Source of the DNA: Monodelphis domestica
Lineage: Eukaryota; Chordata; Mammalia; Didelphimorphia; Didelphidae
Length of the DNA stretch: 64,000 nucleotides
Reading direction: 5' to 3'
NCBI RefSeq assembly: GCF_027887165.1
Contig: NC_077227.1
Coordinates: 355,684,850 to 355,748,849, forward strand
Shown here: one piece after another, positions 1 through 11,639 of the stretch
How the letters are laid out: the number at the start of each line of letters is the position of its first letter
Position numbering within the stretch: the stretch's first letter is position 1
Position numbers and translations under genes: made by a program
The notes under the pieces: model-generated
The model's database searches: none
Seen by the model: the letters and a program-made list of their open reading frames with translations, nothing else
Told to the model about the DNA's origin: nothing

Positions 1-179
1 CACAGATAATTATAACAAACTTTAGTTTTCATTAAAAAAAATTTGCTTTACTGAAACATTTGTTCATTCTCCCAAATCTGTTGGGTAATGGAATTTTTCA
101 TTTGGAAGGAGTCACCATCCAACCTTTTTTTTTTCACCTCCAACAAGTGGGAAAGGGAGAAGTCATTATTTTATAGGTA

Positions 180-400
180 ACTAATTCTACTTCTCTAGCT
201 CCAATTCTTCTATTTTTTCCCAATCATTGAACCTAAATTTGCTCTTCATACCATCTGTCCATTAATTCTCCCTTCTGAGACAAAAGAGAATAAATTTAAT
301 CTCTCTTCTACATGATGCCCCTACAAAGTCTTGAAGACAGCTCTCGTGGCTTGAAACTTTTCACCCCAATTTTTTCAAACTGTACTCTTATCACTTATAA
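180..400 (-). mobile_element. CR1/L3-type LINE remnant
   Basis: Contains the antisense 3' ORF2 signature of CR1/L3 LINEs, with phrases such as TCTCTTCTACATGATGCCC and CTTGAAGACAGCTCTCGTGG. Strongly decayed. Confidence 0.5.
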
Positions 401-469
401 ACTCCAGGCCCTTCTTGCATCAAAGAATTACAACTTTAGAGCTGAAACTCTTAACTACACTTAAAAAAA

Positions 470-617
470 ACTCTCTTTCTGTCTTAGAATTAACTCTAAG
501 AAGGATATGGGCTAGGCTAATAGGGTGAAGTATCTTGCCCAGGGTCACATAGTGAGGATGTCTCTGAGACCAGATTTGAATTCAGGTCCTCTTAGTCACT
601 GTGCCACTTAGCAGCCC
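470..617 (-). mobile_element. tRNA-derived SINE, diverged
   Basis: Antisense SINE with the conserved middle TTGCCCAGGGTCACATAG and box-B-like GATTTGAATTC. It ends in the inverted head TTAGCAGCCCC and is older than its neighbour at 633-812. Confidence 0.75.
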
Positions 618-632
618 CAACTTTAGACTTTT

Positions 633-812
633 TTTTTTTTTAATCCTTACCTTCCATCTTAGAATCAATATTGTGTATTGGTTCTAAGGCAGAAGAGTGG
701 TAAGGGCTAGGCAATGGGAGTCAGGTGACTTGCAAGTGTCTGAGGCCAGATTTGAACCCAGGATCTCCCATCTCTGGGCCTAACTCAATCCATTGAGCCA
801 CCCAGCTGCCCT
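633..812 (-). mobile_element. tRNA-derived marsupial SINE with TSD
   Basis: Antisense copy: poly-T, AATCCTTACCTTCC, box-B complement TTTGAACCC, inverted head CCCAGCTGCCC. It is flanked by 15-bp target duplications differing at one base (CAACTTTAGACTTTT at 618-632, CAACTCTAGACTTTT at 813-827). Confidence 0.9.
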
Positions 813-1570
813 CAACTCTAGACTTTTAAAAACTCTAGCTGACCCTTTAACTTTAGACCTCCTTCAAGGTTATTTAATCCAATGCACTTGTTTAAAAAGA
901 AGGTACAGAGATATAAGTGAAATGACATACCTTAAGGTTACACAGGCCCTAAGTGACACATCCAGTCATGGGCTCCATCCTAAGTCTCCATAACACTTGT
1001 AAATATGTATACATCTTCTCTTCAATGAAATGGGAGGTTTGAACTAGATGAGCTTCAACGTCTTCCTGCTTTGTATCTGTGCTCTGGGTTCACATTTTGG
1101 CTCTGACATTCACTTTGTCATCAGGCCAACCTGTCTTAGCCTCATTTTTCCCATCTAAAATTTGGGGTAATACGAATCGTATCATTCTCTCTCCCTCGGC
1201 ATTTACATCTTTTCAAAATTGGACTTGTCTTTCAGAGGCCCAAGTCCAATATTCCTTTGCTTTAAGCTGCTCCCTTCCACAAGGAAGAACTGATTTTGCC
1301 CTCTAGGAACCTTTCATAGAGCCTTGTAATTCTCATGTTCTAGCATACTTTGACTATTACTGATTTATATTTTATCTCTTCTGTCACACTCTTCACTGAG
1401 CTAAGCTGTTATGGCCTTTATTATTTCTCTGTCTTCCTCTGTACTGTACTGCAAGGCCTTGTTCATTAAATATTTCTCAACTTGATCCTTAGAGAGATGG
1501 GAAGTGATCCTATCTCCATTTCATAGCTGAAAAAACTGAAGCCTAATTTATGTGTTCTGCTCTCTTATAG

Positions 1571-1680
1571 GTATGGTTTGGAGTGCCTTTTTCGATATTA
1601 CAGTTATGGTCTGGAAAAAAAGTTCCGACCAGATATATTCAAGGATTTCCAGGATGAGACTGTGAAAGACTATGAAGCGG
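1571..1680 (+). CDS. LARP1: LARP1 exon: DM15 repeat B
   Basis: Acceptor TCTTATAG at 1563-1570, donor GTAGGG at 1681. The first base completes a codon begun in the previous exon. It encodes [18 protein letters not shown] through KDYEA, and the last base starts the Gly codon completed by the next exon. Confidence 0.95.
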
Positions 1681-3694
1681 GTAGGGAACTCATTCTGAAC
1701 TCTTGGGGGGTGGGGGGTGTTAGAAGAATACACTGGCTTTTGACTTTCCTGAGGCTTTTGTATCCACTTGATCAAAAGTCCAGACTGACACACAGTCATT
1801 CCCCTGGAATCTAGCCTGCAAGTTTTCCAGGCCTTTCCAGTTCTGAACCTTTTGTCTTCCTACAGGGCAGCTGTATGGACTGGAAAAGTTCTGGGCCTTC
1901 TTAAAATATTCCAAAGCCAAAAACTTGGATATTGACCCCAAACTTCAAGAATACCTCGGCAAATTCCGACGTCTAGAAGACTTCCGTGTGGATGTGAGTG
2001 AACCTTGCCACCTCTGCTCACCCAGTTTTTGTGTGTCCTCTGAAGCTGAAAGGATTCTTAGAGGCCATGAAGACCAAGCTCCTCTTTTTAGAGGTTGAGA
2101 TTAGAGAGTCCCAAAAGTTACATGACATACATGCCCAAGGTTACACAGGTAGTAAATGACAAAGCCCCAACCCAACAAATTTAGTGCCCTTTTCACTGCA
2201 GTTTATCAATATGCTTTTTAGGGTGCACAGAACTACGTACTCTTCCAAAGGAGAGGAAAGCATTGCAGAAGAAACAAGCCATTTTCTTTCTTTCTCTGTG
2301 CAGCTTCAGCTCCTTTTGTGGAGGTTGGGTGGTATGATCTCTTAAGGCTCTTTCCAACTCTTGAGCATTCTTTGTTTTACCAAGGTCCCCCTTTCTGAGT
2401 CTTGACATTATACTGTCCAAACCCTTTCATCTCCTATGAGAAAGTGTCCCGACAGTGACACCTAGTGGTTGGTTCTGGTTATTGTAACTCCATCTTTCTA
2501 GGGAACCCAGATTCTTGGTCACTTTGAGGTTATTAGCAAAATGAATCAATGGCACCACCTGTGAACGTTCTACATAAGACTAGGTTCATAGAAGCAGGAA
2601 GGAGGAGAGTACTTTCCGGATGCCTATGGCTTAGTTAAAGAGGAGAGAAGTTGTTAGATTTTGAAAAGTACACATGAATTACTTTTCAGAGGTATAGGCT
2701 GAGAGAGATGTACTTCTGGGCAAGTATTTCTGCTTGCAGCCCCTAGGGGTTCATGAGTTTCCAGCTTCATTTGGCTAGAGACACACTAGTTTCTTCCTGC
2801 TGGGCTATAGGGCTTTTTATATTATTAAACTTGAATGAGTGCTAAACCTTGAATGAATTCTTGAAAAGGTATTTAGCAAGATCCCAAGGAAAGAGAGTTG
2901 GTGGTAGATTGACATTTCTCATAGGGTCGCTGGGTTCATTGTAATCTCAGTTATTGTTTATAACATCCCTGTGATAAAGGTAAAAGTGAAGCTGTTAATA
3001 ATTATTCCTGTTTTACAGATGGTATAGAACTGAGGCTCAGGATTTAAATAGCTTCACTCAGGGGCCCCCAGAAAATGAAAGTGGAGGCTGAATTTAGGAT
3101 TCATAGAAAAATGGATAGAGAACTTCGAGAGACCTTTGATACCGTCTACTCCAAACCCTATATATGTAAAAAACAGACTTAGAGAGATTAAGGAACTTGG
3201 CCACAGTCATATGCACCAGAATGATCAGTCAGTCTTGGGATTTGACACCAAATCCAGGACTTTCTCTACTATGAACTGCAAAAGCCATCTACTTCAAAAC
3301 CTTTTATGACTTGTCCAAGGACTCACAGGTAATAGATTTCCAGGATGTGATTTGAACCAGTGCTTTTTTTTTCCCTCTTGTACTGTATATGTCTCCACAT
3401 TGTGAGGCATGTGTCCCTGTTAAGAAAAGAAGGAGAAAGAGGGGATTGGCTCTATGCTCATCTCATGTTGAGCCTGTGTCCTTTCTGTTTTAGCCCCCCA
3501 TGGGTGAGGAAGGCAGCCACAAGAGGTACGCAGCGCCGGCAGGAGGAGAAGTCAGGAAACGGTATCCATCCCAGTCTTCCAACAAACCGGCCACAGCACC
3601 CAGCCAAGCCCACATCCCACCTGCCAGCCAGTCTGCAAGGGAAGATGCCAAAATATCAAGCCAGCCTTCAGACATGCAAACTTTGGGAAAGTGA
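1571..3694 (+). CDS. LARP1: LARP1, last three coding exons (gene runs in from the left)
   Basis: La-related protein 1 binds the m7G cap and 5'TOP motif of ribosomal-protein mRNAs through its C-terminal DM15 region and links mTORC1 to their translation and stability in the cytoplasm. Exons 1571-1680, 1866-1993 and 3494-3694 splice in frame and encode 144 complete codons plus stop. The encoded part covers the second and third DM15 repeats ([17 protein letters not shown], then [18 protein letters not shown]) and a basic, Ser/Pro/Gln-rich tail ending QTLGK. Using human 1,019-residue numbering from memory, cap-contacting R879, Y883, E886, Y922 and K924 are all present. The DM15 part is almost identical to my memory of human LARP1, while the tail is visibly diverged. 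The neighbours FAXDC2 and CNOT8 match the human LARP1 locus, which argues against the paralogue LARP1B. The 5' exons lie outside the window. Confidence 0.97.
1866..1993 (+). CDS. LARP1: LARP1 exon: DM15 repeat C
   Basis: Acceptor CTACAG ends at 1865, donor GTGAGT starts at 1994. It encodes [19 protein letters not shown] through RRLEDFRVD and ends in phase 0. Only 185 bp of intron separate it from the exon before. Confidence 0.96.
1994..3493 (+). other. Last LARP1 intron
   Basis: 1.5 kb between donor 1994 and acceptor 3493. MIR-type fragments in antisense at about 2080-2200, 2980-3090 and 3150-3360 (motif AAGGTTACACAGGTAGTAAATG and relatives). No SINE or L1. Nothing else recognised. Confidence 0.7.
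3494..3694 (+). CDS. LARP1: LARP1 terminal coding exon
   Basis: Acceptor TTTTAG ends at 3493. The exon starts CCC CCC ATG GGT (PPMGEEG) and runs to TGA at 3692-3694. The 66-residue tail is rich in Ser, Pro, Gln and Lys, looks disordered, and keeps the ending QTLGK. This is the fastest-changing part of the protein seen here. Confidence 0.95.
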   Translation, partial: PPMGEEGSHKRYAAPAGGEVRKRYPSQSSNKPATAPSQAHIPPASQSAREDAKISSQPSDMQTLGK

Positions 3695-3937
3695 AGGGCT
3701 GTTTCCCACTTGGACTAGGGGAAGAAAGGGGACATGAGAATGGAAAGGTTGGAATGAAGGTGGACAATCCAAGAACAGGCCACTACAGCGCACACAACTT
3801 GACAACAAGAGACTGGCTTCTGGCCACTGTGATGACCCATCAAAAGGAGACTCCCATCCCCACCCCTCCCCTTTCCCTTATGAGTCTTCATGTCTTAGCT
3901 TATTCGGCCTGGGGTGGGAAGGGGAGAGTTTGAGAGA

Positions 3938-4045
3938 GATATAGATATATATATAGATATATATATACGTGTGTGTGTGTGTATATGAGTCTGTGTGTAT
4001 ATCTATACGAGATGCAGATATACACACATACGCATATATGTCGTT
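3938..4045 (+). repeat. AT/GT microsatellite in the LARP1 3'UTR
   Basis: Mixed (ATAGAT)n, (AT)n and (GT)n tract followed by related CACA/ATAT units, about 250 bp after the stop codon. The transcript could fold into AU/GU hairpins here. Its length probably varies between individuals. Confidence 0.8.
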
Positions 4046-7000
4046 TTAAATTATTGACAGAATTTCGTCCATATTACCAAAATCACTCTTCAACCCCACA
4101 GCTGGCAGCCCACCGCCCCTGCTACCTAATCCCAGAGACTTTTTCCTCTCTTCTACCCCATCAATTCTACTATGCAGCCTGCACAGAGCCCTAGAGTGCC
4201 ATCTACCAACCCACCCCCAGGCTGGCGTTATCCTGTGGAAACTGCCGCTCTCCCAGTCAAGCTGAGACTGCTCCCATTCTGGAGCCCTAGACCTGGCTCC
4301 TAGGAGAATGAGCTACACCTTCATCTGGTGGCCTTCACCGCCATTCTTAGTCCTCCCCCACCCCCTCCCCAAACCTCCCATCCCTGCCTTGCCCTTTGGA
4401 TCTGCAGACCTTGGAGGAGGAAACCAAAGGATCCAGCCTGGGGCTGGCCCAGCAAGTGGCTGGTTGGGGAGGGAAGGCAGGGCCCTCCCCCTCTCTCACA
4501 TACACACTTTCCAGTCCCTAGCCCCTCCCCAAGCCCGGAGAGACGCTGCTCACTGAAGAAGAGACCCTGTTAAAAGATGATTTATTTTATTTTTATTTTA
4601 CCTTCTGTCCCTTGAAAAATGACAAAAAAAGGACAAAACTTACCACAAAAGACCAAAAAAAAAAAAAACCACCCTAACCCCATGCCACAAAAAGCGACTT
4701 CTTGCCCTTTGTTCTTTTGTCCTTAAAAATAATATTTAAAAAAAAAAAAAGTTGCCTTATTGTGGAGTGGGGATTTGATACACACAAGCCTGTTTTCCTC
4801 TGTGGAGTCAGAAACCTGGCCTGGGATCACACAGACTAAAACTGATTTGACATCAGGAGTTTTTGCTCTGGTCCTTGGCTGGCTGGACATAACTGAGTTT
4901 CAGCGGGCTGGAAATCTTCCTTGGGACTGAGATACCATCTGCACAGCACCCTTCTTCCCCCACCCCAACCCCTGTGGCCCGAGAAGAGAGCTACAGTTGT
5001 GGAGGGGGTGCCCCCCCCATCCCTGCCTATGCATAGTTCGAAGCTGACATTCTGTGTATGTACTGTGCTGTTGTTTCACCATCTCCTCTTCCCACCTACC
5101 CCTTTCCTCCATGTACCTCCCCTAGGGTCCTGAACATCAATTGAGAGAGGAGATGTGGGCTCCACAGTGTGACACCCTTCTTCCTCCCAATCCATCTTCT
5201 CAATTTCATTCAGGGAAAGTGGCGCATGCATGCCGGGGAATTGATAAGCTCTAGTCTTGCATCAGCTCCTGCCTTCTGAACTCCATGTGCTTCCTTTGAG
5301 GAGGCAGAGAAGAGAGTATCTTTTCCTGGGATGTTGGGGTGGCTAGAGGGGCAGGTTGAACTGACCATGGGGCCATTGAAGACAAAGTTTTCTTGCCCCC
5401 ATTTGTTCCCACCTCTTAGAATTTGTCCAGTGTATTGAAGTCTGGAGCTATGGAAGTAGATTTTGGCTTCCCTCAGAGGCCAAGAGATTTCTTCTCTACT
5501 GTGTTTCTCATGGTACATTTGTATTTCGCCCCTGCCTTTCATCCTCTGCCTAGTTCCCTAATTCCACATCTACTTTGCCCTTGGTTACCCCATCCCCCAG
5601 GTATAATGTGGCTATATTTATGGGGGTGGGAGGGATGGCACTGTAAAAGTCAGAACTGGGGGAATCTCCCAGGACAGGCCATCCCAGCCGTGTGGTGAAA
5701 GTTCTATATGGACCTGATGCTCTAGCAGCCATGTAGCTGCTAACCACTTGTCAGGCCTCTGGATGATGATGGGACTAAGGGAATGAGAGGAGCAGCCTCC
5801 CACCATCACAAGCAAAGGCGCTTGGTGGGGAGCAGTTGGGTCCTCCTTTTGTAATTGGAGAGGGGCAAGGGAGAGGCAGGCACAAAGGGAAGTGAATGTC
5901 TTCAGCATTTTCAGACTTAGGTTAAGTTGCCATTCCCTGCCCCACTTCTTTCCCAGGCTCAAAACTTTGTAGTCTTCTTGGTCCAAATCAGTTATTTGGA
6001 AGGTGGGAGATCACTGGAGGTTTGTACAGGCCATTGTTGGACTGGAACTAGCTTATCTACTGAAGGCGCCTAAAATAGTACCCTACCTTTCATTTTGTTT
6101 TTAGCTGCTTCCTTATCCTAAAAGCATCTTAGATTTTGTCCTTTCTGTTACATGTGGCCCAGGAGCTGGTCTATAAGCTCATCCAGCCCTCTGGTGGTCC
6201 AATCACAACTGAGGCAACAGAGTTGGCAATGGAGGCGAGCTTGCCTAGCCTTTCCCAGGGCAAGGGTTTCCGAGGCCCCTTTGTCCTGGTCTGGTGCTTG
6301 CCCTGGCAATGGACTCAATGGGCATTTCCCCCCTCTTCTATTTATCCCTCCCTTGAGATTGACCAGCCCTGGTACTGTATCTCTAATGCCACAGTAACCT
6401 CAAAGCTCAGTCCTCTGCCATACTTGGGGTTGGAAAGCAAGGAGCACCAGGATGAGCTACAAGCAGGATAGCTTCCTAACTCTGCCATCCTACAGTGGCT
6501 GGGATCATTCTGTGACCCCCAGAATCTGTACTTGGCTCAAGGCCCAATTTTCTGGATTCTACCCAGGGGCTTACAATGGTTGTCTTGTGAGACTTTCCTC
6601 TTCAGTCTCCCTGACTCTCCCAAGGAAATTCCTGAAAAGAATGTTCTCTGGGTGGGTATGCCAGCACTACATCTCAGCTCACAGGTTGGGTGGGTTGTTT
6701 TTTTTTTTTTTATGTTTTTGGGGTTAATGTTTCAAAGAGTAGTTTACATCTTCACTTTCTGAAGACACTTGAATCTAGGACCGACTTATCTGTGACGAGC
6801 ATGCCAGGGAGGGGCTAGGACCTCCAGGCCTGCCCTTCCATCTCCCCTCAAAAGACCCCAAGCCCTGAGTCACAAAGCAGCTCCTCGTTTCCTCCACCGG
6901 CCCCCAACCCCAAAAATATTATTCCACGTCCTGGATGCTTTTACCTACTTTACCTAGGTTGGCTTGTTCCAGTAAGAACTTCGGCATTAGCCTCTAAGTA

Positions 7001-7771
7001 GTGCCTCTTGTCCATCCCCATCCTCTACCCTCATTTGGCAACTGCAAACTTTCCCTCCTGGTTTGTCTTTTGGAGAAGATGCACTACCAATTCAGATATC
7101 ATCCCCCCATCCCCAGCCTGGGCAACTGTGACTCAGACGTGGATTGGTGCTGAGCCCTGTTGGGAAAATTTTGTTTCATTACTTTATGACTTTTCCCTTT
7201 CTTGAAATTTTGCTTTCGCAACAGGAAAAAGCCCTGGCTGCTCAGAGGAAAAGGGGGAAGCCAGCCCACCTGGGCCAAGGATACAGGAGTAGAGGGGGCA
7301 AGTGGGGGCCGATGACTGAGCCACACGTGTATAGCTTCCCCAAAACTCGGACTGAAAGCTCTTGACTGTCTGGCTCCTCCCATATTAGAATCCATCATTG
7401 TCCCAGGTCAGAAGGGGATCACTTGGCTTCTCCCCAAAAAATAAATAACTGCATCCCTCTTTAGCCATGTTGATAGTAAAGGCAAAACTTATAGCCTGTT
7501 ACCCCACCAGAGAGGAAAACGTCCAGCTTTGCTGTAAAGGACCCACCTTTCCCTGATAGGACATAATCTTACCATGTGCTAGAACATCACATTTAAAAAG
7601 GACAAAAAAAATGTAAGATACTTGAATGAGCTTGTATTATAACATTAATATTATTCAGAGTATCTGCTTTCCAGGCTGATGTGATTCATTCATTATTCTA
7701 GTAACGCTTTAGTCCTTTGTAATTTGTGGTAATTATGCTTTTTCCTTTTTAATACAAAAAAAATGTATAAA

Positions 7772-7777
7772 AATAAA
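7772..7777 (+). terminator. LARP1: LARP1 poly(A) signal
   Basis: AATAAA in an A-rich context after a T-rich stretch (7739-7750). It is followed by TTTTAAAAG and then a change to ordinary intergenic sequence. It is the best placed canonical hexamer at the end of the repeat-poor UTR. Confidence 0.7.
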
Positions 7778-8245
7778 AATTTTAAAAGACCATCATGGTG
7801 GCTGCTTTCTCCCACCCCATAACCGAAATGGATTGGATTGGAGGTAATAGAGGGAACAGGGTTAGGCCTAACCTCGAGTTAGGAGCTAGGAAAGCTGTAT
7901 TAAAGATGACTTTCTGCAAGCAGGTTGAGGCACTTGGCACAACAAAGGAGTCAGGGAAGTGTCAATATATCCATCATAAGGCCACAAAAGATGTTCTGAA
8001 ATGTACAGTTGGAGTAGTGAGCATGGCAGGGAAGGGGTAGGAGAATAGCATTTCCCCCCTTATTTCTGCTGCTCCCCCACCCTTTGGTTCTGAAGTCCAG
8101 CTCTTGAGGGAGGTATGGAGATCTTGCAAATAACATTCAAGAACGTTAGACCTGCTTGTGCCTTAGTCATCCCTGTGCTGAGGGCCAGGGCGGCTAATAA
8201 TATTGGCCCTGAAGTGTAACAGGAACCCCAGGAGGCAAAGGTATT

Positions 8246-8410
8246 TTTTTTAACATTATTTTATTTGGTCATTTCCAAACATTCATTGGAAACAAAGATC
8301 ATTTTCTTTTCCTTCCTCCCCCCCATAGCCGACGCGTGATTCCACTGGGACATGTGTCCTTGATTCGAACCCATTTCCATGTTGTTGGTATTTGCATTAG
8401 AGTGTTAGAA
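8246..8410 (-). mobile_element. 5'-truncated L1 3' end with TSD
   Basis: About 165 bp of marsupial L1 3'UTR in antisense (T-run, then CCATTTCCATGTTGTTGGTATTTGC). Flanked by the 9-bp repeat AAAGGTATT at 8237-8245 and 8411-8419. This very short copy arose by target-primed reverse transcription. Confidence 0.8.
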
Positions 8411-8724
8411 AAAGGTATTCTTGATTAGTTGGTATAGCTGGAAAGGATGCCCTTTTTTAATAACATGAATCTGTTGGCTTTTCAAAGACCCCAGTGATAA
8501 CCTCGTGGCAGGAATTCGGGAGCTATTAAAATATTAAGACATTCTATCTGACCTTCCTACCTATTGACCAATTGACCTAACCACGGGTCAGTGATCCCCC
8601 TAGTATTATTGGCAGCCTTAGCTATAAGCAGGGAAGAAAAAGATGGGAAAAGGTGAGCAAGGTGATAGTAAGTTGTGTGGGTTAGTAACTAATTGGATAA
8701 TCAGACCCAAAGAGTATCAGTAGG

Positions 8725-8740
8725 TGGGGGGGGGGGGCTT
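8725..8740 (+). repeat. Poly-G run
   Basis: Run of about 12 or more G after AGTAGGT. Probably length-variable and error-prone in sequencing. Confidence 0.7.
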
Positions 8741-8974
8741 CAACTTGAGGGATCACTTCTTGGTGTTTGTGTGATACTGTTTTATCAATGACATGAGAGA
8801 AGGTATAGGTGTTTATCAGACCTGATTGATTGGAAGCTATCAACATTGTTGGATGACAAGGATCCAGAGAGCTCTCGATAAGTTAGACCAGAAGGCAAAA
8901 ATCTGTTATGTTGATGTAACTTTAAAAAATCAGCTTGGTGGGCAGACAACAAACAGTTCATATTCTCTAGTAGC

Positions 8975-9065
8975 ATGTAAGCTCCTCAAGGGCAGGGATG
9001 GTTTTGTTTTTGAAACAGCCCTCTCCGTGCCACCTACTTAAGTGCCTCCTTTAATGCTTTTTGAG
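8975..9065 (+). mobile_element. L2-type LINE 3' remnant
   Basis: Contains GTAAGCTCCTCAAGGGCAGGGA, the hallmark sense-strand phrase of L2-type 3' ends, followed by a diverged tail. It appears to interrupt older sequence. Confidence 0.5.
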
Positions 9066-9069
9066 TTGT

Positions 9070-9480
9070 ATATGGGGAAAAAAAAAAAGACCAGTCCCAG
9101 GGAATTGGAGTATTAATGTATTCAGTTCCAAGTGCCATATATTGGGGAAAGGCACTGATAGGGACCCAGGATGATGGTGATTGAATGAACTGTAGTCTGA
9201 AGAATAAAAGAGTTGCCTGAATGGGGCAATAATTTTGATAATTTTACTTGGGTCAGTAGAGTAAAACTAGGAACAACAGGTGAGAATTAATCAAATAACT
9301 GATTTCACTTGGTATGAAGAATAACTGCCTAACCACTACAGTTGTTCAAAAGTGGCACAGACTCTCCTGAAAGGTGGTGAGCTGCTTGTCCCTTGACGTT
9401 CTCAAACAGAAGCTAAAAGACCATTTTAGGAGAAGATAGAGAGGGGATTCCTATGGTTAGGGTTTGGAATAGATAGCTGC
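9070..9480 (+). mobile_element. CR1/L3-type LINE remnant
   Basis: Reads like the 3' ORF2/UTR of CR1/L3 in sense: CAGTTCCAAGTGCCA, GTTGTTCAAAAGTGGCACAG and AGACCATTTTAGGAGAAGAT in the expected order. It is too decayed for an open frame. Confidence 0.55.
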
Positions 9481-9547
9481 CAATGATCAAAAAAGGAGAG
9501 GAGAGCCACCCAGTCTGTTGATAAGGCCACAGTTTGTCCTTTGATGG

Positions 9548-9740
9548 TCTACATCAGTGGTGTCAAACTCAAATAGAAAAGGGGTGGTTGGGATTAAACT
9601 GTACAAGATCCGTGCTAGTCTGTATTGCCTTAGAAAATCACATATTAACGTTCTCTGTTCGTTTATATTTATTTTGTAGTTTATTTCCCAACCACATTTT
9701 AATCTGTTTCTGGCAACACCTGATCTTCCTCAGACTATCT
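9548..9740 (+). mobile_element. hAT-like non-autonomous DNA transposon, truncated
   Basis: Starts CAGTGGTGTCAAACTCAAATAG, a hAT-type terminal repeat, and continues with TTAGAAAATCACATATTAAC and TTTATTTTGTAGTTTATTTCCC. It shares these with the copy at 19219-19604. The right terminus is not recognisable. Confidence 0.5.
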
Positions 9741-10079
9741 CTTAGTATGGCTCCCCAGGAAATTAAAAGTTAGCGTGAATATCTTATGACATCCAAACAC
9801 TGATTTTAAACATGAACAATGGCAACTCCCAACAGTGGGCCTCAAGTCCTTATGTGAGCTGAATCTTCTAAAAATTATATTAAGACATTACTTTGGAAGC
9901 ATAATTGAAAAGAGATTTTTACCCATATCACTGTCTTGGATATGAATGAAATATCATTGTAGTTTTACACAAGGCAGGTTTTGGGAATGAGGAGCATAAC
10001 CAGTGGTAGGATTAATATGGCAATTAAAATTCATTCAGTCATTCAGAAAGCATTTGAGTGTGTAGTATTGGAAAGATTA

Positions 10080-10215
10080 ACGTGGCATGTTGGGGAAACA
10101 AATTCGGATTTGGAGTTTAGAGATCTGGATCCAAGTTCCACCTCTGCCACGTCCTAAATATATAAGCCAAGTCCTTCCCTTATCTGTGCCTCAGCTTCAT
10201 CCTCTAAAATGGGAG
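10080..10215 (+). mobile_element. MIR-type SINE remnant
   Basis: Sense MIR order: TTTGGAGTTTAGAGATCTGG, then CCACCTCTGCCAC, then GTGCCTCAGCTTCATCCTCTAAAATGGG. Confidence 0.65.
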
Positions 10216-11119
10216 CTGGCATCTGTGATGAGGGAAACAATCTGATCTAAAACTAGGCCAGTCTTGCTGTTCAAACTGGAAAAAGAGGCCAGGTATTTCT
10301 ATAGGTGTATGGGGTGGGAAGGGGGGGTGCGGGGGGGGGGAGATGAAAAAGTTTATTTACATTGGTTTCAACTTGCAGTAGCAAGCCAAACTGAATTCTA
10401 GGGGTGCTTTGGTAGAGTGCATTGTGAAGATCATTGAAGCGTATCTTGTCTGGATTTTCTCTTTCCCCATGCAGGTCTGTGATCTTGATAATGGAGGATA
10501 AAGTGGTGGGGACTAGAGTGGAAATTGCAGAAGATTGAGCAAAAGTGGGCTAGGGGATTTTCCTGGCTTTTTTGCCCCTATTGTTCTCAATAGTCTCCTG
10601 AACACATGGTGGAGTGTCAGGAGAGCTCTATAAACCAAAACCTATATGAACTTGAGTTGCTGGCACCTTCCTTTAAAGGAAGTTAACACCACTCCAAGAT
10701 CTTCTCAACCAGTATTGGTGAACCTTTTAGAGATCACATGCCTAAACTGCACCTTAAAGCTGCCTGTGAACTCCTGCATTACCCCTGATATCAGAGGGAA
10801 GAAGTGTTTGCATTGGGCAGCCAGACAGAGAGGTAGGGCATGCAAAAAAATGTCCTCAGGCCAGGTGGAGAGGGAGAGCGGAGCAGCCCTCTGGGCTGTC
10901 CCAGCACCTGCTAACATGGTTCTAGGGGAAGGGCAGCAGTAGGAGGGTAAAGAAAGGAGTCTATAGTGTCTCCTCCCCTTTTTTCACTAAGGTCTTGAGG
11001 TTTGCCTGAGATATCTGGAAATTCAGTTCTATGCACCCATCCCCATACATTCCCTTTCCCTCACACCTCAACTATCACCACTCTTACAGTGTTTTGAGAT
11101 CCAGGGTTGGTGAAATTAA

Positions 11120-11300
11120 GAAAGGGAAAATGCTGGCCTTATGACTGAACATTTTATGACCCTGGGCAAGTTCCTTTTTGCCTTTGAGCCTCAGTTTTTT
11201 CATTTACAAAATAGGGATAGTAATTGCACCCCAACTCACAGATTTGTTGTGAGAAAGGCACTTTGTAACATTTAATGCACTAACTATATAAATGTGAACT
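11120..11300 (+). mobile_element. MIR-type SINE remnant
   Basis: Sense core and tail: CCTGGGCAAGTTCC, GAGCCTCAGTTTTTTCAT, AAAATAGGGATAGTAATTGC, then TTGTTGTGAG. Confidence 0.65.
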
Positions 11301-11639
11301 TTTCTTGCACACAGGAGCTGAATAAATGTGGTTAAATTGTTGAAATGTATTGAAAGTACTTCTGAAGTTTTGTTGGGTTTTGTTTTTTTATTTGCAGACA
11401 TGGATTACAGGGGACACAACAATGGTCTAAAGCTCAGAGTCGTACTCTGAGACTAAATGCAAGTGACCCAGCTTTTCGCCTGGGTACTCTGAGATAATCT
11501 TGGAAGGGATCCTTAGGAGATAGCAGAAGAGAATCTTCTCTGGCCATGATAAGCATGGGGTGTATCATGTTCTGGAGAGTGGGAAGGTAGAAAAGGGAAT
11601 GAACTTTGAGATTCTTTTGAGAATGAACTTTGAAATTTG

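Larger units (their letters stand above)
1..1570 (+). other. LARP1 intron (3' part), repeat-rich
   Basis: Intronic sequence before the first exon in the window. It holds a CR1/L3-like remnant (about 180-400), two SINEs and a MIR-type fragment (about 865-990, minus). Nothing recognisable is seen at 1000-1560 except unique intron sequence. Confidence 0.8.
3695..7790 (+). other. LARP1: LARP1 3' untranslated region
   Basis: About 4.1 kb from the stop to the poly(A) signal near 7775. It is pyrimidine- and GC-rich with A-rich islands at 4620-4750 and 7590-7780, and no recognisable SINE or L1, in sharp contrast to the flanking introns. An AU-rich stretch at 4577-4602 could bind AU-element proteins. 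Open frames here have no coding signature. The length fits the long LARP1 3'UTR of other mammals. The exact cleavage site is inferred. Confidence 0.8.

Noticed and set aside
5618..5986. Open frames of 90-125 codons in the LARP1 3'UTR and last intron
   Set aside because: No splice sites in phase, no recognisable protein, and placement inside a UTR.
10080..10130. A possible mir-378-like hairpin (TTTGGAGTTTAG)
   Set aside because: The match is only the MIR-type SINE consensus, with no convincing arm pairing.
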